Shown: positions 1 through 8,118 of the stretch, in pieces
Position numbering within the stretch: the first letter of the stretch is position 1
Layout: every line of letters starts with the position of its first letter
From: an uncultured Chloroflexales bacterium
GTDB taxonomy: Bacteria > Chloroflexota > Chloroflexia > Chloroflexales > Chloroflexaceae
Length of the DNA: 64,000 bases
Assembly: GCA_937902315.1 (NCBI GenBank)
Contig: CALGUG010000056.1
Span: forward strand, 124,001 to 188,000
Reading direction: 5' to 3'
The notes under the pieces: generated by a model
What the model was told of the DNA's origin: nothing
What the model saw: only the letters and a program-made list of their open reading frames with translations
Databases searched by the model: none
Position numbers and translations under genes: made by a program

Positions 1-115
1 GATCGCGGTAGTCTCGCTCTTCAGGCGTAAGCAAAGCGTCAATATTGTAGAAATCGGTACCCAACGCGCAGCCAGTGAGCGGAGTTTCTCGACTGTGAAG
101 ATCAAAGACGTGCAT
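1..115 (-). CDS. Acyl-CoA dehydrogenase family protein, N-terminal fragment
   Basis: Only the first 38 codons lie in the window, reading leftwards from an ATG at 115. A good ribosome site (GGAGAAAGGAAAG) precedes it. The peptide contains DFYNIDALLTPEERDYRD, which resembles the N-terminal helix of acyl-CoA dehydrogenases, notably the glutaryl-CoA dehydrogenase branch, where 'LT.EER..RD' is typical. These flavoenzymes oxidise acyl-CoA thioesters at the alpha-beta carbons. A -10-like TATACT on the minus strand at 163-168 may be its promoter. The catalytic region is outside the window, so the subfamily is not settled. Confidence 0.55.
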   Translation of the reverse strand, partial: MHVFDLHSRETPLTGCALGTDFYNIDALLTPEERDYRD

Positions 116-543
116 TGTCTTTCCTTTCTCCTCTGTTTCATGACGCAGCGCTTCATGACTTTAGTATACAACAATTATTTCAGCTTTACGAGACTATTCT
201 AATCTTCTCATTAGTCGAAACTCATATTCGTAAAGAGTCTGTGTCAATTAGGTAAAAGGTTTGCTAAGCCAAGCGTCGCAGCTCAAGGGGGAACCAACAA
301 AACGTGTCAGGCTAGATCAGCGAAATGGCGTATCACCAACAGAGCGCGGCTTCGTTGGGGCGTGGCGGGCAGGACGTTGGTAGCCGTAGGCGGACGCGCC
401 AAGGACCGAATGGGAGCTAGAGAGCAAGCCGCCAGAGCCATGCACGAAGCAGGAAAGCTGACACAAATAAGGCCCTTGTAGGAGCACGAAGCGGCCAAGA
501 GGGTATAATATGGGAACAGAAGTGTTACAAGCGAGAACGAACG
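116..543. other. Intergenic region with divergent promoters and one dispersed repeat
   Basis: This gap separates the minus-strand acyl-CoA dehydrogenase from the GNAT gene. It holds a TATACT box for the left gene (163-168, minus), a TATAAT box at 504-509 upstream of the GNAT gene, and one copy of the dispersed GC-rich element at 376-398. No other gene is supported. Open frames here have no homology that I recognise. Confidence 0.5.
376..398 (-). repeat. Dispersed GC-rich element, copy A
   Basis: The minus strand reads CGCGTCCGCCTACGGCTA followed by CCAAC. Flanking bases (GGACCGAATGGGAGCTAG just downstream on the plus strand) are also shared, in reverse orientation, with the copy near 24.08 kb, so the repeat unit is longer than the core. 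Confidence 0.85.
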
Positions 544-1059
544 ATGACGATCAGGACATTTCGCATCGCAGAGCGGGCAGATGAAGAGCTGCTGTGGGAG
601 ATGCTCTTTTACGCCGCTAGCATGCACGAAGATGGGGTCGACGACTATCGGGCTGCTAAAGAGAACGCCTTTTTGCGCGCCTATGTCGAGGGCTGGGGGC
701 GCGATGGCGATTATGGTCTGCTGGCCATCGAGCAGGCTTCGGGCGCGGCGATCGGGGCCGCCTGGCTACGTCGGATCGAGGGCGATGAGCACCGCTACGC
801 TGGCGTGGGCGCCGATGTGCCCGAGCTAGCGGTCGCCATCAGGCCAGCTTTTCGCGGGCAAGGGGTTGGCAGCGCTCTGATCGCAGCCTTGTTGAAGAAT
901 CTTCCAAGCTGCTACCAGCAGATTGTGTTAAGCGTTCGCGAAGAGAACTCGGCCTACCGCATCTACCAGCGGCTGGGTTTTGTCACCCTGAGCGAGACCA
1001 CCAACCGGGTGGGAGGACGTTCGTTTGTTATGTTGTGGACAAGCCAAGGAGCTCCATGA
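544..1059 (+). CDS. GNAT family N-acetyltransferase
   Basis: This 171-residue protein belongs to the GCN5-related acetyltransferases, which move an acetyl group from acetyl-CoA to an amine. The acetyl-CoA-binding signature is visible as VAIRPAFRGQGVGSALIAAL in the second half (RGQGVG is the pyrophosphate loop). It is followed by the typical 'N.. A..IYQRLGF' C-terminal motif (NSAYRIYQRLGF). A TATAAT box at 504-509 lies about 35 bases upstream of the ATG. The stop codon overlaps the next start (ATGA at 1056-1059), so it is probably co-transcribed and translationally coupled with lysA. The substrate cannot be told from the sequence. Confidence 0.88.
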   Translation: MTIRTFRIAERADEELLWEMLFYAASMHEDGVDDYRAAKENAFLRAYVEGWGRDGDYGLLAIEQASGAAIGAAWLRRIEGDEHRYAGVGADVPELAVAIRPAFRGQGVGSALIAALLKNLPSCYQQIVLSVREENSAYRIYQRLGFVTLSETTNRVGGRSFVMLWTSQGAP

Positions 1060-2294
1060 AACGTCTGCCTTTTCGAGATGAGCAGATCCGAGCGATCTGC
1101 GCCAGCTATCCAACGCCCTTTTATCTCTACGACGAACGCGGCATTCGCGAACAGATTCGCGCTCTCAAAGCTGCATTCGCTTGGAATGCGCGCTTCCAAG
1201 AGTATTTCGCGGTCAAAGCGACGCCCACGCCCGCGATCTTGCGGATTATGCGCGAGGAAGGCTGCGGCCTAGATTGCAGCTCCTTGGCCGAACTGATCTT
1301 GGCCGAACAGGTCGGCATTACGGGCGACAACCTCTTCTTCTCTTCCAACAACACGCCGATCGAAGAGTATCAGAAAGCCTTTACACTCGGAGCGATCATC
1401 AACCTCGACGACATCAGCCACATCGACTATATCGCCAAGCAGTTGCCCGCGCTCGACTGTGTCGCACTGCGTTATAACCCGGGCCCGCTGCGCCAAGGCA
1501 ACCCGATCATCGGCAATCCGGTCGAGGCCAAGTTCGGCGTCACGCGCGAGCAGCTATTCGAAGGCTACGCCAAGCTGCGCGATCTGGGCGCAAAGCGCTT
1601 CGCCCTGCACACCATGGTGGTCTCGAACGAGCTCAAGCTCGACGCCTTGAGCGAAACCGCCGATATGCTGTTCCGCTTGGCGGCCGAGCTGCAACGCGCC
1701 GTCGGCATTCAGTTCGAGTGCATCAACTTGGGCGGCGGCATCGGCATCCCCTATCGGCCCGAGCAAGAGCCGGTCGACCTGATGCAGCTTGGCCAAAATG
1801 TGCGCGCCGCCTTCGAGCAGCATTTGGCGGCCGAGAGCCACCCGGCCCTGCGGATCGCGCTGGAATGCGGGCGCTTGATCACGGGGCCGCACGGTTACCT
1901 GATCACCAAGGTGCGCCACCTCAAACAGAGCTACAAGCGCTACGCCGGGCTCGACGCGACTATGGCCGATCTGATGCGGCCGGGGATGTACGGAGCCTAT
2001 CACCATGTCAGCGTGCTGGGCAAACAAGACCAGCCCCACGACCAGATCTACGATCTGAGCGGATCGCTCTGCGAAAACAACGACAAGTTCGCGATCGATC
2101 GTGCGCTCCCGCAGCTCGCCATCGGCGATATCTGCGTCATTCACGATGCGGGCGCCCATGGCCGCGCGATGGGCTTTAACTACAACGGCAAGCTGCGTTG
2201 TGGCGAGCTGCTGCTGACAAGCGATGGCAGCGTGCGCCAGATTCGGCGTCCCGAGACGCTAGAGGACTACTTCGCCACCGTAGCTGGCCTCTAA
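1056..2294 (+). CDS. lysA: Diaminopimelate decarboxylase
   Basis: This 412-residue PLP enzyme of the alanine-racemase-like fold III most resembles diaminopimelate decarboxylase, the last step of lysine synthesis. I chose the ATG at 1056 because AAGGAG precedes it; an in-frame ATG at 1035 lies inside the GNAT gene. Visible features are the PLP lysine in FAVKATP (Lys54), the glycine-rich phosphate loop INLGGGIGIPY, the ECGR segment, and CENNDKF in the place of the usual C-E-S-x-D substrate motif. The altered motif leaves some doubt about substrate: a related decarboxylase of another basic or carboxylated amino acid is possible. The start overlaps the GNAT stop. Confidence 0.8.
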   Translation: MKRLPFRDEQIRAICASYPTPFYLYDERGIREQIRALKAAFAWNARFQEYFAVKATPTPAILRIMREEGCGLDCSSLAELILAEQVGITGDNLFFSSNNTPIEEYQKAFTLGAIINLDDISHIDYIAKQLPALDCVALRYNPGPLRQGNPIIGNPVEAKFGVTREQLFEGYAKLRDLGAKRFALHTMVVSNELKLDALSETADMLFRLAAELQRAVGIQFECINLGGGIGIPYRPEQEPVDLMQLGQNVRAAFEQHLAAESHPALRIALECGRLITGPHGYLITKVRHLKQSYKRYAGLDATMADLMRPGMYGAYHHVSVLGKQDQPHDQIYDLSGSLCENNDKFAIDRALPQLAIGDICVIHDAGAHGRAMGFNYNGKLRCGELLLTSDGSVRQIRRPETLEDYFATVAGL

Positions 2295-2320
2295 GCGCTC
2301 AAGCTAGAAAGGAGTGCTTG

Positions 2321-4720
2321 ATGGAAAGCACTGAACTGCTCTCGCCGTCGGGACCCTGTTTCGGACGGCAGGCCGAGCTTGCAGCGGCGCAAGCGCTCCT
2401 CGAAGATGACAACGTTCGCTTAGTGACCTTGATCGGGCCGGGCGGGGTGGGTAAAACTCGCTTGGCCTTCGAGATCGTGGCCAGCTTAGAGCAGCGTAAG
2501 CCGTGGCGCTTCGTGGCGATCGCTGGATCGGCGCTCTGCGAAGCCGAGCAACTGATCGCCAGCATCGCCCAGCGCTTCGATGTGGGCAGCAGCGACGAAA
2601 GCGCGCTGATCACAGGCTTGCGAGCGGCCGTTCAGGGCCCGACCTTGCTGCTGCTCGATAACCTCGAACACCTGCTCGATGCGGTGCCGCAGCTCAGCCG
2701 GATCCAACGGGCGGTTCCGCAGCTGCGCATCTTGGCAACCAGCCGCGCACCCCTGCGGATCTCGGGCGAGCGCAGCCTCACAGTCGCGCCGCTGGCACTG
2801 CCCGACTGTAGTAACGGGGCCAATCCTGAGCAACTGTTGCTAAATCCGGCGGTCGCCCTGTTTGTGGAACGGGCGCGCGCCGCCGATGCCAGTTTCCGCT
2901 TCGACGCCAGCAACGCCCTTACGATCGCCAAGATCTGCATCGAGCTGGACGGCCTGCCGCTCGCGATCGAACTGGCGGCGGCGCGCGCCCAGCTTTTGGG
3001 TAGCGAAGCCCTCTTGGATCGCCTCGACCAACGGCTGCAGTTGCTCACCACAGGCGACCGCGACCTGCATCCGCGCCAACAGACCCTGCGCGCCACCATC
3101 GACTGGAGCTACGATCTGCTCAGCCCACAGCAACAGCTGCTCTTCGCCAAATGTAGCGTCTTCTTGGGCAGCTTCTCGCTGGCCGACGCCGAGGCCATCG
3201 CAGGCGAAGATCAGCTCTCGGCCCTCGACGGCCTAAGCGCTCTGGTCGAACAGAGTTTGTTGCAGCGCAGCAGTCAAAGCTGCGGCTCGCCCCGCTTCGT
3301 AATGCTGGCAACCATTCGGGCCTACGCCCTCGAACGCCTCAACGCCAGCCAAGCCTACCTTGCGACCAAGCAGAAGCACTGCGACTACTACACGAAGCTG
3401 GCCGAACAGAACGCCGAGCTGCTCGATAGCGACAAGCAGCAGCAGGCCATGCAAGAGATCCAGCTCGCCTACGACAACCTGCGAGCGGTTCTGCTCTGGG
3501 CCAACAGTCGCAACGATGCACGTTTGCTGTTGCGGCTGGTAGCTGCGCTCTACCGCTTCTGGGAGGCCCACGATCTGCTCGACGAAGGCCAACGCTGGGC
3601 CAGCCGCGCCCTCGAGCTGGCGGGGCGGGACAGCCCACCCAAGCTGCTCGGCCAAGCCCAACGCACCATCGGCACACTCGCCCGCCACCAGAGCGACTAT
3701 CCACGCGCTCAGCTCTGGTTGGAACGCGCCCTCGCCGCCTGGCAGGCCAGCGGCGACCAATGCGCCTACGCCTCAACCCTATGCGAACTGGGCGAAGTGG
3801 CCTTTCGATTGGGCAAATACGCCCAAGCCGAGCGCTACTTCTGCCAGAGCCGCTCTTTCGGCCAAGCCACGGTCAGCATCGACGCCCTCAACGGCTTGGG
3901 CCGCGCGATCTGGATGCAGGGCGACCGCAAACGGGCCGAGACGCTGCAACACGAAGCGCTCGATTTGAGTCGAAGCTGTAACTACATTCGCGGCACGGCT
4001 TGGGCACTCAATGCGCTCGGCGAGATCGCGCGCGCTAACAACGAGTGGCAAGCCGCCGAGCGCTACTTCCAAGCCAGCGCAAGCAGCTTCCAGCAGATCG
4101 GCGATCAGGGTGCCGAACGGCTGGTGGAACAAAATCTGGCCTTTGTGCTCTTGGCCTGCAAACAGACCAGCCGCGCCTACCAGCTCTTTCTCAAGGCGCT
4201 GCATCAATGGCGCGTGGGCGGCGCTCGCCACGCTATGGCGCTCAGTCTGATCGGCTTGGCCGGGGTTTGTAGCCAACAGGGCCAAGCCGAGCTGGCCGCC
4301 CAATTGATCGGCGCCGCTCAACAGCGCTTGGCGCTCAGCGAGATACGGCTCGAACAGAGCGATCAAGCCGATTACCAGCGTATTGTAGAGGCTGTCGAAG
4401 CGCAACTCGGCAAAGAGCATTGTTTGGCGCTTAGCGCGCTCGGCCAGCACAGCGATCTCGACGAGCTTGTGAAAGCGATCGCCCAACCGGAGCAGGGTCA
4501 GCTCTCAGAGCCACAGAAACCTGCTTTCGGCCTAACCGCTCGCGAATCTGAAGTGCTGGCGCTCCTAGCCGAAGGACTCACCAATGCCCAGATTGCCGAG
4601 CACTTAACGATCAGCCCGTATACTGTCAATATTCACATTCGATCTATCTTCGGCAAACTTGGCGTCACAACGCGAGCAGCCGCAACCCGTCGGGCGCTTG
4701 AATGGAATCTTGTAGCATAG
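2321..4720 (+). CDS. LuxR-family STAND regulator (NB-ARC ATPase, TPR, HTH)
   Basis: This 799-residue regulator starts at the ATG at 2321 behind AAAGGAG. Its order is a P-loop ATPase of the NB-ARC/STAND type, then TPR-like helical repeats (about 330-690), then a LuxR-type helix-turn-helix at the C-terminus. The Walker A is GPGGVGKT (residues 39-46), the Walker B is LLLLDNLEHL, and LATSRAPLRISGE is a sensor-like motif. The HTH reads LTARESEVLALLAEGLTNAQ followed by IAEHL. Proteins of this MalT-like layout switch on transcription after a ligand or partner releases ATPase autoinhibition. It is 7 bases upstream of the aminotransferase gene and probably shares its transcript, so that gene is a candidate target. 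Confidence 0.88.
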   Translation: MESTELLSPSGPCFGRQAELAAAQALLEDDNVRLVTLIGPGGVGKTRLAFEIVASLEQRKPWRFVAIAGSALCEAEQLIASIAQRFDVGSSDESALITGLRAAVQGPTLLLLDNLEHLLDAVPQLSRIQRAVPQLRILATSRAPLRISGERSLTVAPLALPDCSNGANPEQLLLNPAVALFVERARAADASFRFDASNALTIAKICIELDGLPLAIELAAARAQLLGSEALLDRLDQRLQLLTTGDRDLHPRQQTLRATIDWSYDLLSPQQQLLFAKCSVFLGSFSLADAEAIAGEDQLSALDGLSALVEQSLLQRSSQSCGSPRFVMLATIRAYALERLNASQAYLATKQKHCDYYTKLAEQNAELLDSDKQQQAMQEIQLAYDNLRAVLLWANSRNDARLLLRLVAALYRFWEAHDLLDEGQRWASRALELAGRDSPPKLLGQAQRTIGTLARHQSDYPRAQLWLERALAAWQASGDQCAYASTLCELGEVAFRLGKYAQAERYFCQSRSFGQATVSIDALNGLGRAIWMQGDRKRAETLQHEALDLSRSCNYIRGTAWALNALGEIARANNEWQAAERYFQASASSFQQIGDQGAERLVEQNLAFVLLACKQTSRAYQLFLKALHQWRVGGARHAMALSLIGLAGVCSQQGQAELAAQLIGAAQQRLALSEIRLEQSDQADYQRIVEAVEAQLGKEHCLALSALGQHSDLDELVKAIAQPEQGQLSEPQKPAFGLTARESEVLALLAEGLTNAQIAEHLTISPYTVNIHIRSIFGKLGVTTRAAATRRALEWNLVA

Positions 4721-4727
4721 GATTAGT

Positions 4728-5909
4728 ATGCTTCCGCGCGGAACACCAGACCTTTCATGGAAAGATCTCTTAGCTGGATTGGCCTATTGTGTACGCCTTG
4801 ATAGCAACGAGCAGGCCCAAAAAGCGGTTGAAGCTTGTTGGCCTGATCAAGCCACCTTCGCATGTCTTTCGGTACGCAGTGGCTTCGACCTTGTGTTACA
4901 AGCTCTCGCGCTGCCAGCAGGAAGTGAGATCATCGTTTCAGCCATCACCATCCCCCACATGTTCGAGATCATCGAGCGTCACGGGCTGGTGGTGGTACCG
5001 ATCGACCTCGACGAGTACGATCTCTCGATCGATCTGCAAGCACTTGAGCGAGCTGTCACACCGCGCACCAAAGCGATCCTGATCGCGCATCTGTTTGGCA
5101 GCCAAATGCCGCTCGATGAGATCGTGGCCTTCGCCAAACACCACAATCTGCTGCTGTTTGAAGATTGCGCCCAAGCCTACAACGGCAGTAAGCAGTGCGG
5201 CCACCCCGACAGCGATGTGCGCATGCTTAGCTTTGGGCCGATCAAAACCGCCACCGCTTTGGGCGGCGCACTGATCTCGTGCAACGATCCCGAGCTATGC
5301 GTCCACGCCCGCGCCTTACAAGCGCGTTATCCGCGTCAATCACGCTCGAGCTTCTTCAAGCGCGTTGTGCAGTTCAGTCTGCTCAAATTGATCTCGATTC
5401 GCGTTTGTTATAGCCTGTTTGTGACGATCTGTCGTCTGCGCGGACACGACTACGATCAGATCATCAACCGAGCGGTGCGCGGCTTCAAAGCGGGCGATCT
5501 CTTCCAGCGCATCCGCCAACAGCCAAGCACCCCTCTGCTGCGCCTGCTCGAACGCCGCCTAAAGCAAAACGGCCAACAACAGGTTCAGCGCCGTGTTGCG
5601 CGCGCCCAACGTATGCGCTCCCGCCTTCTAAGCGTTCACTGGCCCGGCAGCAAACTCACACGACACAGCCACTGGGTCATTCCTATCGCCAGCGATAAGC
5701 CCGAGCATCTGATGCATTTCTTGCGCGCCCACGGCTTCGATGCCACCCGACACGCCTCGACCATGGTCGCCCACCCCGCCGCTCAGCAAGCCTCGGCCAT
5801 GCTCGACAAGATCGTCTATCTGCCTATGCACCCCAAGATGAGCGATCTTGAAGAGCAGCGTTTGTGCAGCCTGATCAACGAGCTGTTCTCAAAGCAGCAG
5901 CAAAAATAG
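4728..5909 (+). CDS. DegT/DnrJ/EryC1/StrS-family aminotransferase
   Basis: This 393-residue fold-I PLP enzyme belongs to the family that makes amino sugars from ketosugar nucleotides. Seen motifs are an N-terminal 'RSGFDLVLQAL' turn, the PLP-contacting LFEDCAQAY, and the Schiff-base lysine in FGPIKTATALGG (Lys173). The region from about 205 to 290 is a long, basic, helical stretch that looks longer than the same region in ordinary sugar aminotransferases. There are no sugar-pathway genes beside it, so the substrate is open. Its start follows the LuxR-STAND stop by 7 bases, and the two are likely co-transcribed. Confidence 0.8.
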   Translation: MLPRGTPDLSWKDLLAGLAYCVRLDSNEQAQKAVEACWPDQATFACLSVRSGFDLVLQALALPAGSEIIVSAITIPHMFEIIERHGLVVVPIDLDEYDLSIDLQALERAVTPRTKAILIAHLFGSQMPLDEIVAFAKHHNLLLFEDCAQAYNGSKQCGHPDSDVRMLSFGPIKTATALGGALISCNDPELCVHARALQARYPRQSRSSFFKRVVQFSLLKLISIRVCYSLFVTICRLRGHDYDQIINRAVRGFKAGDLFQRIRQQPSTPLLRLLERRLKQNGQQQVQRRVARAQRMRSRLLSVHWPGSKLTRHSHWVIPIASDKPEHLMHFLRAHGFDATRHASTMVAHPAAQQASAMLDKIVYLPMHPKMSDLEEQRLCSLINELFSKQQQK

Positions 5910-5980
5910 CATGATCGGGTGATGCGCGATTCCTCAGCACAACATACACTGGCTGCGTATGTTTCGCAGATCTGAGGTGT

Positions 5981-6238
5981 ATGATGCAAAAACAAGACAG
6001 TTTGCGTTTTTCAAGGGCCTTACAGTGCGCCATTCTGGAATGTTCCAACCTTGAAATGGACTGGTTGTGGCTGGCAACCCAGCTCAGCGATCCCCAAGAA
6101 CAGCGCTACTGCTACCAACAAGCCCTGCGGATCAACCCCGCCAGCGAATTGGCTCGTACAGCCTTAAAACAGCTTGAAGATACGCCTGCCCCGGCTCTGC
6201 TCAACACCCCACACTGCGATCCCTGTCATTCTGTGTAA
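5981..6238 (+). CDS. Small TPR-like protein, function unknown
   Basis: This 85-residue protein is preceded by GAGGTG. The middle contains DWLWLATQLSDPQEQRYCYQ and then QALRINPASELARTALKQLE. That is a single helical-hairpin unit of the TPR-like kind that often ends longer Chloroflexota proteins ('WLWLA...DP.EQR.C...L.INP'). Here it stands alone. It could be a small adaptor or a remnant of a longer gene. It sits 9 bases before ahcY, so it may be translated from the same message. Codon use and a fitting ribosome site argue that it is real. Confidence 0.6.
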   Translation: MMQKQDSLRFSRALQCAILECSNLEMDWLWLATQLSDPQEQRYCYQQALRINPASELARTALKQLEDTPAPALLNTPHCDPCHSV

Positions 6239-6247
6239 GGAGCGATA

Positions 6248-7510
6248 ATGAGCAACGAATTCGATATCAAAGACATTGGGCTGGCCGAAGTTGGACGAAG
6301 GCGCATCAGTTGGGCAGAACAAGAGATGCCCGTTCTACGCCAATTGCGCGAGCGCTTCGAACAAGAGCGCCCGCTCGCTGGCCTGAAGATCAGCGCTTGT
6401 ATGCACGTCACAACCGAAACCGCCAACCTCGTGCGCACCCTAGCCGCTGGCGGCGCCGATATTGTGCTCTGCGCTTCAAACCCGCTCTCGACCCAAGACG
6501 ATGTGGCCGCTGCGCTGGTCAACGACGATGAGATCCCGGTCTATGCCATCAAGGGCGAAGACAACCAAACCTACTACCGCCATCTCAATGCCGCACTCGA
6601 TCACGGGCCGCATATCACGATGGATGACGGGGCCGACTTGGTGAGCGCCATTCTGACCGAGCGCCGCGAACTGCTGAGCCAGATCGTCGGCTCGACCGAA
6701 GAGACCACTACCGGAGTGATCCGCCTCAAGGCTATGGCCGCCGACGGTGTGCTGCCCTTTCCTGTGATCGCCGTCAACGATAGCGATACCAAGCACCTTT
6801 TCGACAACCGCTATGGCACCGGCCAAAGCACGATCGACGGCATCATTCGCGCCACCAACGTGCTGCTGGCTGGCAAAACCTTTGTGGTCGGCGGCTACGG
6901 CTATTGCTCGCGCGGTATCGCCGAGCGCGCTCGCGGCTTGGGCGCCAATGTAATCGTCACCGAAGTCAATCCGGTTCGCGCTTTGGAAGCCGCAATGGAC
7001 GGCTATCGTGTTATGCCGATGGTCGAGGCCGCTCGCCTAGCCGACTTTATTGTGACCGCTACGGGCAACAAGCATGTAATCGATGCCAACGCTTTCGAAG
7101 CCATAAAGAGCGGCTGTATCATCGCCAATAGCGGCCACTTCAACGCCGAGATCAATATCCCAGCTCTCGAGGCGCTGGCCGTCGAGAAGCGCCAACCGCG
7201 CCACTTGGTCGATCAATACCTGCTCAAAGATGGCCGCGAGATCAATCTGTTGGGCGAAGGCCGCCTGATCAACCTCGCCAGCGCCGAAGGCCATCCCTCC
7301 GCCGTGATGGATATGTCCTTCGCCAACCAAGCGCTCGCCAGCGAGTATCTACTCAAAAACAAGGGCAAGCTCGCCAACGCCGTTCACGCCCTGCCCAAAG
7401 AGGTCGATCGCGAGATCGCCGCGCTCAAGCTAAAGGCTATGGGTGTCAGCATCGACACGCTCACCGACGAGCAAGAGCGCTATCTCAACTCTTGGCAAGA
7501 AGGCACCTAA
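6248..7510 (+). CDS. ahcY: Adenosylhomocysteinase
   Basis: This 420-residue enzyme splits S-adenosylhomocysteine into adenosine and homocysteine, relieving product inhibition of methyltransferases. Recognisable family segments are KISACMHVTTETANLVRTL near the N-terminus, the substrate-site TTTGVIRL, NDSDTKHLFDNRYGTGQS, the NAD-binding VVGGYGYCSRGIAERARG, and IIANSGHFNAEI. It lacks nothing that I can see. It has a standard start behind AAGGAG. The homocysteine product could feed the homocysteine methyltransferase at about 40.2 kb. A hairpin at 7533-7575 follows the gene. Confidence 0.96.
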   Translation: MSNEFDIKDIGLAEVGRRRISWAEQEMPVLRQLRERFEQERPLAGLKISACMHVTTETANLVRTLAAGGADIVLCASNPLSTQDDVAAALVNDDEIPVYAIKGEDNQTYYRHLNAALDHGPHITMDDGADLVSAILTERRELLSQIVGSTEETTTGVIRLKAMAADGVLPFPVIAVNDSDTKHLFDNRYGTGQSTIDGIIRATNVLLAGKTFVVGGYGYCSRGIAERARGLGANVIVTEVNPVRALEAAMDGYRVMPMVEAARLADFIVTATGNKHVIDANAFEAIKSGCIIANSGHFNAEINIPALEALAVEKRQPRHLVDQYLLKDGREINLLGEGRLINLASAEGHPSAVMDMSFANQALASEYLLKNKGKLANAVHALPKEVDREIAALKLKAMGVSIDTLTDEQERYLNSWQEGT

Positions 7511-7532
7511 GCCTTACTCCTACAACATTCAA

Positions 7533-7575
7533 AACAGAAGCTGTGTTAGGCCGTCGCGCTAGCACAGCTTCTGTT
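7533..7575 (+). terminator. Hairpin downstream of ahcY
   Basis: A 13-bp perfect inverted repeat (AACAGAAGCTGTG at 7533-7545 with its complement at 7563-7575) encloses a 17-base loop. No strong T-tract follows, so the terminator reading rests on the stem and on its place just after ahcY. Confidence 0.6.
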
Positions 7576-7620
7576 CGTTGTTCAGCAAATCGCAGTTCAT
7601 AGTCCGCTTGTGTAGTTCAT

Positions 7621-7741
7621 AGCAAATCCGGTTGATTAGGTTCTCTTTGGCCTTCGGCAGCGCGAAATCTCACACAACCCTTTTCCCGGCTTTTCGTTTT
7701 TCTGAGCTAAGAGAATGCACGTCTTTAAACGTATTTGGTAT
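7621..7741 (+). mobile_element. MITE-like element, copy 1
   Basis: The left end reads AGCAAATCCGGTTGATTA and the right end AAACGTATTTGGTAT, imperfect inverted repeats of the family best seen at 14342-14444. The internal TTTGGCCTTCGGCAGCGCGA block is shared with the other copies. No coding capacity is seen. Confidence 0.7.
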
Positions 7742-7785
7742 CAGTCTTCAAACGGCTGGGTCTCTTCCCCAAACAAGGCTTTCAG

Positions 7786-7808
7786 CGCGTCCGCCTACGG
7801 CTACCAAC
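7786..7808 (+). repeat. Dispersed GC-rich element, copy B
   Basis: The plus strand reads CGCGTCCGCCTACGGCTA then CCAAC. It lies 45 bases after MITE copy 1, in the gap between ahcY and the ELWxSDGT gene. The rest of that gap (7842-8118) is AT-rich; I see no further gene in it. Confidence 0.85.
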
Positions 7809-8118
7809 ATCTCGTCCGCCGCAATGGGCTTCTAGCTGTGCCGAAAGGCCGCCCTGAAACCCAATAATTTAACCGAATTTCATATCACCATTACTCTGTA
7901 AGCGATAGTATAATGAAGCAGTTTTAAGCAATTGATGCATATTAATACCTCTTCAGCAAAAAAATGCTTTTGATTAATTGCGACATGCTATGATTTTACA
8001 ATCTAGATACTAAGAAGAATCTCATCAACAATTTACATCTGCTGGTTCCATCGGTGTTTGTCTAGAGCAGCGTGGTTGATCTTGTATCTCGAACTCATAT
8101 CCATCACTGGGGGATTGC

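Noticed and set aside
1554..2159. 201-codon minus-strand frame opposite lysA
   Set aside because: It is a shadow in a gene with strong third-position bias. lysA on the plus strand is intact.
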